64,000 nt of DNA from Chitinophaga niastensis. Its GTDB lineage: Bacteria > Bacteroidota > Bacteroidia > Chitinophagales > Chitinophagaceae. Where the stretch lies: assembly GCF_003014755.1 (NCBI RefSeq), contig NZ_PYAW01000001.1, positions 1,426,001 to 1,490,000 of the forward strand, in the 5' to 3' direction. The number at the start of each line of letters is the position of its first letter. Position 1 is the stretch's first letter. This document shows positions 58,901 through 64,000 of the stretch, in pieces. The notes beneath the pieces were generated by a model. The model was not told the DNA's origin, did not search any database, and saw only the letters and a list, made by a program, of their open reading frames with translations. The translations under genes and the position numbers were made by a program.

Positions 58901-59225
58901 AACCCGCCAGAATGCTAAAGCTCCGATCCAGGAAACATCACCATCTTTCAGCACCTCTAATGTGCCTAACTCGTATTTCGTTGAAAATGGCTCCTACCTG
59001 CGTGCAAAGAACATCCTGCTGGGCTATACACTGCCAAAATCTGTATCGAGAAAAGCAGGTATTGAGAAATTCAGAGTTTATGTGCAGGCGGCTAATTTGT
59101 TTACAATCACCAAATACTCAGGTGTTGACCCGGAAGTTACCGGCGGAACATCCAACTTCGGCGTAGATGAAGGTGCTTATCCCAATCAACGTCAGTACCT
59201 GGTAGGTGTAAATGTTAGCTTCTGA
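55989..59225 (+). CDS. SusC/RagA-type TonB-dependent transporter (third pair)
   Basis: 1078 residues. Signal peptide about 1-27 (LLLLASSNVSAQ); carboxypeptidase-like domain about 30-105 (VTGKVSDKASGNALPGVTVYV); plug from about 112 (EEVVVTGYASQKKKDLTGAVS, GARAANGVIIITTKRGSG); barrel to VGVNVSF. No STN domain. It works with the SusD encoded 30 nt downstream. No glycosidase is nearby, and the following genes are a haem/VCBS lipoprotein and eboA, so the cargo need not be a carbohydrate. Confidence 0.95.
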   Translation: MKKHFYQALAVLCGILLLLASSNVSAQTKVTGKVSDKASGNALPGVTVYVKGTNRGTATDPAGAFSLVAKSGETLVFSFVGYDPQEAVISSGPINVSLAEKVGSLEEVVVTGYASQKKKDLTGAVSVVKVENLVKQPTAQIANQLQGQVSGITILGTGQPGQEPQVKIRGSNTFQNNTPLYVVDGVPVSNLADVNPNDVASMQVLKDAGAASIYGARAANGVIIITTKRGSGKVKVTYDGYYGTQRPKGGNVYNILSPQEQANLKWMAIANTKPNPVYADEQYGSGATPRLPDYIAPVGTMEGDPAVDPAKYFVDPNYKNASDPDGFYRIVKANKAGTDWFHEIFKPAPITSHNISVGGGSDIGSYFFSFYYFNQQGTLTNTYNKRYAVRANSTYNVTDHIRIGENMEYSIINSPQISILTEGSGIGMSFREMPIIPVHDIKGNYAGSFGKGLGNARNPVAIQDRFGSTKTLANRLLGNVYAEADILKNLTLRTSFGGEIYSFNNHSFTRPEYENAENNKVNSYTENAGSGYDWTWTNTLAYHKNFNQVHDLKVMIGTEAYDNKGRNVGGTSTDYFTFNPDFTNLSTGTGTPTNYSNNFTDGLFSLFGRVDYSYKDRYLLGALIRRDGSSRFGASNRYGNFPAVSAAWRISQEEFMKNLGWISDLKIRGGYGIMGNQINVTPSNQFTSYGFDKGNSFYDIKGTSNTISQGFNRKQIGNPDAKWESNINANIGVDATFFKGALEITADYYRKDVKDLLYNPELPGVYGIASAPYVNIAQMKNKGFDFSATGNINITKDLKLDVTGNFTTYNNTIVKISDAAPYFDQEQRRFNGTFIIRNAVGHSISEFYGYKVDGFWNSQAEIDAANKSTQDKYKDNSLVYQTDVKPGRFKYADVNGDGRITEADRTYLGNPNPKFTYGLNIGLTYKSWDFSMFVYGVQGNKIWNQVKWWTDFYPSFEGAKSKTALYDSWLPTRQNAKAPIQETSPSFSTSNVPNSYFVENGSYLRAKNILLGYTLPKSVSRKAGIEKFRVYVQAANLFTITKYSGVDPEVTGGTSNFGVDEGAYPNQRQYLVGVNVSF

Positions 59226-59255
59226 TTTTTTTCCTGAAAAGTAAAACTGAGAAAA

Positions 59256-61034
59256 ATGAAAACATTACGATATTCAAGTATAATTATTGCCCTGGCAGCG
59301 GCTATAGGAATGGGGGCTTGTAAAAAAAGCTTCCTTGAACGGGGACCTTTAGGATCCCTCAGTGATGAAATTGTGGCAAATAAAGCGGGTGTAAATTATC
59401 TGCTGGTTGGTACCTATGCAGCGCTGGATGGCCAGCAAACAGGTAACGCAGCACTTGGTGGCGGTGGTCCGTGGGAGTCTTCTCCTACAAACTGGATCTA
59501 TGGCAGCGTGGCAGGCGGAGATGCGCACAAAGGCAGTTTCAGCGGTGACCAGCCCGCGATTGATCCTATCGCTAAATTCACAGTAGATCCCAGTAATGGT
59601 TTCTTTAATACTAAATGGAAAGCGGTTTACGAAGGTATTATCCGCGCCAATACAGTATTGCAGAAACTTAAGCTTGCTACTGATATGAGTGCTGCGGAAA
59701 AAACGCAGGTAGAAGCGCAGGCAAGGTTCCTCCGTGGTCACTTTTATTTTGAGCTGAGAAAATTGTTTAGCAGAGTACCTTATATCAGCGATACCACTAC
59801 ACTGGTGCGTGTTAAAAATGATAAGGAAATCTGGCCTTTTATTGAAGCCGACTTTAAGTTTGCAGCAGATAATTTGCCCGAAACACAAGCCGATGTAGCG
59901 CGTGTGAATAAATGGGCTGCGCAGATCTATCTGGCTAAAACATTTCTCTTCCAGAAAAAATTTACGGAAGCGTTACCATTATTCGATCAGGCTATCCTGG
60001 TGGGCAAAACATCCAATGGAATTGGTTATGCGCTGACAGATGCCTTTGAGGATAATTTTGATGCAGCTAAGAAAAATAATTCGGAGTCTGTATTTGCTAT
60101 CCAGATGACTGCCAATGATGGAACTAATACCATCGCTAATGCTAACCAGGGCGAAATGCTGAATTTCCCGTATAACAGTCCTTTTGGCTGCTGTGGCTTT
60201 TATCAGCCCTCTCAGGATCTTGTAAACTCTTATCGTACAGATCCCGTTACCGGCTTGCCTGATTTGGATAACTACAATTCAAAACCGGTTAAAAATGACC
60301 AGGGTATTTTGTCAACAACTCCATTTACACCGGAAACAGGTACGCTTGACCCACGCCTCGACTGGACTGTTGGCCGTCGCGGATTACCTTATCACGATTG
60401 GGGAAATCATCCGGGCGCAAGATGGATCCGTGACCAGGCATATGCCGGCCCTTATGCGCCTAAAAAAACAATTTACTGGCAGTATAACCAGGATAAATAC
60501 AAGGATGCACACTCCTGGGCACCGGGATCTGCTATTAATGTGCTGCTTATCCGTCTGGCTGATGTAATACTGATGGCGGCTGAATGTCACGCCCAAACCG
60601 GCGATCTGCTCGGCGCTACTAATTATGTAAATCAGATACGTAACAGGATAATAAATCACCCGGCTTCCTGGTTGCATAAATACAATGTTGATACCCTGCC
60701 TTTAGCAGGCTTTGATCCAACTAAGATGGCTGCTAATTACAAAATAAGCGTGTATCCTACTTTCCCGGATGCCACTTTCGCGTTAAAAGCTATCTACTTT
60801 GAACGCAAACTGGAACTGGCTACAGAAGGACATCGCTTCTTTGACCTGGTACGCTGGGGTATAGCTGATCAGGCATTGAATGCTTATCTTACCTATGAGT
60901 CGGCCATTACAGGTGATCTTAAAGGTGGTCTGTTCACAAAAGGGAAGAACGAATATTTCCCGATACCACAACGACAGATAGATCTGACCATTCAGGGAGG
61001 ACAAAAAGTGCTTGTCCAAAACCCAAATTATTAA
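59256..61034 (+). CDS. SusD/RagB-family lipoprotein (third pair)
   Basis: 592 residues. Lipoprotein signal AIGMGAC with lipidated Cys at 22. N-domain helices with AQARFLRGHFYFELRKLFSRVPYI and RVNKWAAQIYLAKTFLFQKKF; C-terminal RagB domain with NVLLIRLADVILMAAECHAQTG and FERKLELATEGHRFFDLVRWG. Surface ligand-binding partner of the preceding SusC. Followed by a perfect terminator at 61057-61096, so the next gene is probably a separate unit or expressed by partial read-through. Confidence 0.95.
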   Translation: MKTLRYSSIIIALAAAIGMGACKKSFLERGPLGSLSDEIVANKAGVNYLLVGTYAALDGQQTGNAALGGGGPWESSPTNWIYGSVAGGDAHKGSFSGDQPAIDPIAKFTVDPSNGFFNTKWKAVYEGIIRANTVLQKLKLATDMSAAEKTQVEAQARFLRGHFYFELRKLFSRVPYISDTTTLVRVKNDKEIWPFIEADFKFAADNLPETQADVARVNKWAAQIYLAKTFLFQKKFTEALPLFDQAILVGKTSNGIGYALTDAFEDNFDAAKKNNSESVFAIQMTANDGTNTIANANQGEMLNFPYNSPFGCCGFYQPSQDLVNSYRTDPVTGLPDLDNYNSKPVKNDQGILSTTPFTPETGTLDPRLDWTVGRRGLPYHDWGNHPGARWIRDQAYAGPYAPKKTIYWQYNQDKYKDAHSWAPGSAINVLLIRLADVILMAAECHAQTGDLLGATNYVNQIRNRIINHPASWLHKYNVDTLPLAGFDPTKMAANYKISVYPTFPDATFALKAIYFERKLELATEGHRFFDLVRWGIADQALNAYLTYESAITGDLKGGLFTKGKNEYFPIPQRQIDLTIQGGQKVLVQNPNY

Positions 61035-61056
61035 TAACCCAATTTAGCTTTGCCAT

Positions 61057-61096
61057 AAAAACGAATGCAGCGAATCATTTCGCTGCATTCGTTTTT
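61057..61096 (+). terminator. Terminator of the third SusC/SusD operon
   Basis: A perfect 18-bp stem, 61057-61074 with 61079-61096 (AAAAACGAATGCAGCGAA and complement), TCAT loop, T-run inside the second arm, 22 nt after the stop. Confidence 0.92.
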
Positions 61097-61141
61097 ATAG
61101 ATCATTTTAGTATTTTACATGTGCCGTTAAAATTATTCCTG

Positions 61142-62680
61142 ATGACAGATCAACCAATGATGAAGCGCTACGGCATGGCGGCTTTATTTGCAATCATTAC
61201 CTGCATTGTTATCAATAGCAGTTGCCATACACCCACCAAAGAAGAAAAAGGAAAAGCACTGGCTGATAAATATTGTTCCAGCTGTCATTTGCCTGTATCT
61301 CCGGCTTTATTGGATAAAGAAACATGGACGAAGCACGTATTGCCCGCTATGGCGCCCAAATTGGGCATTAAAGTCTGGAGTGTAGACCAATACTACCCGC
61401 CTATGTCTGGCGACAAACCAGGGGTTATATCTATCAATGAATGGACAGAGCTGGTAGCGTACTATCAGCAGTTTGCCCCGGAAAAACTGACACCGGTCAA
61501 ACCACCTGTTCCGTTGCAGCACGACTGGTCCATTTTCTCCCTTAAATCCCCGGAAATTACAGATACAAATATTGTCTCCGCTACCACCATGGTGTCCTTC
61601 CATCCTGCTGATGGCGGCCTCCTGACCAGCGATGGCCTAAGCAGTAAACTGGTCCGCTGGGATAAGAACCTGCATATAATAAATTCGTGGATGCTGCCAT
61701 CACCTGCCGTAAACGTGCTATATACAGCCGATAGTACCGGCAAACAACAGGCAATACTCACTGAAATTGGTAACATGCGGGCAGTGGATGCTCCTGCAGG
61801 CATCATCTCCCGCCTGAACCTGGACGATCCCAAAAGCAGGCAATCCGATCTGATGCCCTTCCTGAAACGTCCTGTACAAACACTGGAAGCAGATTTTGAT
61901 AAAGATGGCCTTATGGACTTGCTGGTATGTGCTTTTGGCCATAACCAGGGTGGATTGTACTGGCTCAAACAATTACCGGATCATAGTTATAAGCAGGAAT
62001 CAATCTGGGAAGTACCCGGCGCTATTCATGCGGAAACAGGCGATTTTAACCACGATGGCTATACGGATATCATGGTACTCTTTGCTGCCGGTAATGAAGG
62101 GATATGGCTATTTGAAAATGATAAAAAAGGCGGATTCAAATCATCTAACCTGCTGCGTTTCCCGCCACTCAATGGTTCTACCAGTTTTCAGCTGGCAGAT
62201 TTTAACGGAGATGGCAAACCGGATATCTTATATACCTGTGGAGATAATGCCGACTATTCTATGATCCTTAAACCTTACCATGGTTTATATGTCTATCTGA
62301 ACGAAGGAGATAATAATTACCGGCAGGCATGGTTTTATCCGGTAAATGGCTGTACAAAAGCCGTAGCGGCAGATTTTAACCAGGATGGCAAATTAGATAT
62401 TGCAGCCATTGCCTTCTTTGCCGATTTTCAGCATAATCCCGGGGAGAAATTTATTTTCTTTGAAGGCGGTAATAAACCACTCACATTTACGCCACATTCA
62501 CCACCTGTTGAGAAAGAAGGCCGCTGGATTTGTATGGATGTAAAGGATTATGACCACGACGGGGATCTGGATATCGTACTAGGAAACTATGCCAGGGGGT
62601 TCCTGATACTGGATGATTATAAGCCCAACTGGAAAGAGTATCAACCTTTTATAGTGTTACAGAATAATACGAAGCATTAA
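61142..62680 (+). CDS. Haem-binding VCBS/FG-GAP repeat lipoprotein
   Basis: 512 residues from ATG 61142 (GTG 61121 and ATG 61157 also in frame). Lipoprotein signal IVINSSC with Cys28. A c-type haem motif CSSCH at 45-49 lies in a short cytochrome-like N-domain. A beta-propeller of FG-GAP/VCBS repeats with calcium-binding loops follows: DFDKDGLMD, DFNHDGYTD, DFNGDGKPD, DFNQDGKLD and DYDHDGDLD. Likely anchored in the outer membrane, facing periplasm or surface. Electron transfer or binding of a redox-active ligand is inference. It lies between SusC/SusD and eboA on the same strand. Confidence 0.85.
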   Translation: MTDQPMMKRYGMAALFAIITCIVINSSCHTPTKEEKGKALADKYCSSCHLPVSPALLDKETWTKHVLPAMAPKLGIKVWSVDQYYPPMSGDKPGVISINEWTELVAYYQQFAPEKLTPVKPPVPLQHDWSIFSLKSPEITDTNIVSATTMVSFHPADGGLLTSDGLSSKLVRWDKNLHIINSWMLPSPAVNVLYTADSTGKQQAILTEIGNMRAVDAPAGIISRLNLDDPKSRQSDLMPFLKRPVQTLEADFDKDGLMDLLVCAFGHNQGGLYWLKQLPDHSYKQESIWEVPGAIHAETGDFNHDGYTDIMVLFAAGNEGIWLFENDKKGGFKSSNLLRFPPLNGSTSFQLADFNGDGKPDILYTCGDNADYSMILKPYHGLYVYLNEGDNNYRQAWFYPVNGCTKAVAADFNQDGKLDIAAIAFFADFQHNPGEKFIFFEGGNKPLTFTPHSPPVEKEGRWICMDVKDYDHDGDLDIVLGNYARGFLILDDYKPNWKEYQPFIVLQNNTKH

Positions 62681-63114
62681 GTATAACGATAAAATCAGTT
62701 GTTTATTTGGAAAGAAAGCAGAAATATGTATCTTACGGCCATATTTATTCTGCGTACATTATCGCACAAGTAAGTCACCACTTATTGAGATATGAGCACT
62801 CAATTGTTCTCGGTCTTTAATGTTCTTATTGTTCTTAATTGCAGTTTTCCCATCGTATACCTTATTGCACAGCGCCACCCGTCTATGGCCCGGTGATATA
62901 AAGATATCCTGATGCATAATCAGGTTTTAGAATGGCGGAAGGAGAGGCAGTAATGCCTCTCTTTTATTTATATATACTTGTCACTCAACATTCTTTGCTC
63001 CCTGTTTAATATTCCTTTTTTGCCATCTATCATAAAAAAACAAACGAATCCTGAAAATCCCATTATTACGGGGTATTTTTAGTCGGAAATCAGCATTATT
63101 GTTTTAAACAGGAT
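62681..63114. other. Gap before eboA with two terminator-like hairpins
   Basis: About 430 bp. CCTGAT-GCATA-ATCAGG-TTTT lies at 62908-62928 and GAGAGGCA-GTAA-TGCCTCTC-TTTT at 62942-62965, more than 220 nt after the lipoprotein stop. A 34-codon frame at 62792-62896 (hydrophobic N-terminal half) precedes them and may or may not be real. The eboA promoter must lie in the last 150 bp. Confidence 0.45.
62942..62965 (+). terminator. Terminator upstream of eboA
   Basis: GAGAGGCA (62942-62949) and TGCCTCTC (62954-62961), GTAA loop, TTTT tail. Confidence 0.8.
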
Positions 63115-64000
63115 ATGTCAGTGGCTGAATATGTATACGATCAGGATAAAGTGAGCGCACTGCTTCGTACGATCATTCATAATAATAGTAATGAAAAAGC
63201 AAACGTATGGTTACTCCAGCGTTTGCAGCTACAGCAGCAAACCCGTGCCATCCCGCAGTTCAATCAAACTTTTACTGCTATTCCCCGTTTTACGGGAAAA
63301 GAGATTATTACAGTAATGCCGGAAGAAGGCCGCTTACTGCAGGAGCTGCTGCCTTCGTTTTTCGTACAGGGTTGGACGTTAGACCGCCTCGTACGGGTAT
63401 GGTGGTTACTACAATTACCCACCACAGATAAAACGATTTATATTGAAACGTTGGAGCAATTGTTCAGCATCGCCGAAATGAACGAGCTGGCCGCTTTGTA
63501 CAGTGCACTACCGCTGTTGGCATGGCCGGAAGCATTGATTGCACGCGCTTCCGAAGGAATCCGTTCAAACATAGGTATCGTGCAGGATGCTATCATGCTG
63601 CATAACCCATGGCCGGCAAAATATCTGGCAGAGCCGGCCTGGAATCAGCTGGTGATGAAAGCCATCTTCACAGATAAACCCATTCATTATATAACAGGAT
63701 TAGATGAACGGGCCAATGCAGCCCTGGCTGGTATTCTTACCGACTTTGCGCATGAGCGCTGGGCAGCAGGAAGAACAGTAAACCCAATGCAATGGCGGTT
63801 ATTGATGCATTTTGTCAATGCAGATAATATACAGGATATTACCCGCATCTGGCATAGTATTGATAACGTGGAAAAAGAAGCAGCAGCGCTGGTTTGCGCA
63901 CAATCTGACTACCTCCCTGCACAACAGTTGCTGGCACAATCGCCGGCACTTGCCGCTGAAATACAGGCCGGTAGCCTTTCCTGGGACACCATCGCCAAAA
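63115..64000 (+). CDS. eboA: EboA-like protein (3' end outside window)
   Basis: ATG at 63115; the frame stays open to the end of the window (295 codons). The helical, repeat-like protein matches what I know of the EboA family: LDRLVRVWWLLQLP, IARASEGIRSNI, MLHNPWPAKYLAEPAWNQLVMKAIF, GLDERANAALAGIL and FAHERWAAGRTVNP. EboA opens the ebo (EDB) operon of bacteria and some algal plastids, which in cyanobacteria is needed for export of a scytonemin precursor to the periplasm; its own biochemical role is not established. The other ebo genes would lie beyond the window. Confidence 0.82.
   Translation, partial: MSVAEYVYDQDKVSALLRTIIHNNSNEKANVWLLQRLQLQQQTRAIPQFNQTFTAIPRFTGKEIITVMPEEGRLLQELLPSFFVQGWTLDRLVRVWWLLQLPTTDKTIYIETLEQLFSIAEMNELAALYSALPLLAWPEALIARASEGIRSNIGIVQDAIMLHNPWPAKYLAEPAWNQLVMKAIFTDKPIHYITGLDERANAALAGILTDFAHERWAAGRTVNPMQWRLLMHFVNADNIQDITRIWHSIDNVEKEAAALVCAQSDYLPAQQLLAQSPALAAEIQAGSLSWDTIAK

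Overview
The window looks like a chromosomal segment of a Bacteroidota bacterium of the Chitinophagaceae, most likely Chitinophaga or a close relative. Evidence: three SusC/SusD outer-membrane pairs, FecR/ECF-sigma signalling to a SusC with an STN domain, a one-protein hybrid two-component regulator, many secreted lipoproteins, a class I lanthipeptide-like leader of the Chitinophaga type, and tRNA promoters matching the Bacteroidota consensus (TTTG, about 19-21 nt, TAnnTTTG). No transposase, integrase, phage gene or CRISPR array was found.

Layout. 1-4.1 kb: 3' end of dnaA with its terminator, tRNA-Ser(GCT), a small membrane protein, an unflagged 49-residue lanthipeptide-like precursor, a secreted alanine-rich protein, a deletion scar joining remnants of a divergent AraC/oxidoreductase pair, and tRNA-Pro(TGG). 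4.1-10.6 kb: class C beta-lactamase-fold hydrolase, suppressor-of-fused protein, OmpL-like porin, Bor-like lipoprotein, FAD-linked oxidase, gcvH. 10.9-18.1 kb: a nutrient-uptake locus under cell-surface signalling (SusD, SusC with STN domain, FecR, divergent ECF sigma). 18.2-23.6 kb: second copy of tRNA-Pro(TGG), a second ECF sigma factor with a quinone-oxidoreductase-like gene that share one promoter sequence, a Crp/Fnr operon with two membrane proteins, and a WYL regulator with a VOC protein. 23.9-32.7 kb: FtsX/MacB-type permease, DUF1801 protein, a secreted SAM-hydrolase-family protein in an operon with a TonB receptor, DUF1016 nuclease, outer-membrane barrel protein.

33-45.5 kb is a compact polysaccharide utilisation locus, all on the minus strand: hybrid two-component regulator, SusC, SusD, GH30, GH35. 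The enzyme pair suggests a beta-galactan, perhaps the beta-1,6-galactan side chains of plant arabinogalactan. 45.6-55.4 kb is a mosaic of small accessory genes (TfoX-like, DUF1697, SMI1/KNR4, DUF4184, two YceI, DEAD-box helicase, DoxX, MarR, CPBP protease, two DinB, SDR, TMEM220). It also holds two large perfect inverted repeats with arms of 32 and 69 nt. 56-64 kb: a third SusC/SusD pair, a haem-binding VCBS-repeat lipoprotein, and the first 295 codons of eboA, which probably opens an ebo (EDB) metabolite-traffic operon continuing past the window.

The strongest undescribed signals are regulatory. A 30-bp bipartite promoter (TGTTACAAG, 12 nt, TTGTCTAAA) occurs before both the 18.5-kb ECF sigma gene and its downstream oxidoreductase. 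A palindrome (TGACATAnnGCTGTCA) sits at the same distance from the -7 element before a VOC gene and a DinB gene 30 kb apart, and all four promoters share TGTYAC, 15 nt, TTGT. A duplicated MarR-type operator brackets the MarR gene. TTTACCCCC repeats 21 bp apart lie upstream of the galactan-locus SusC.
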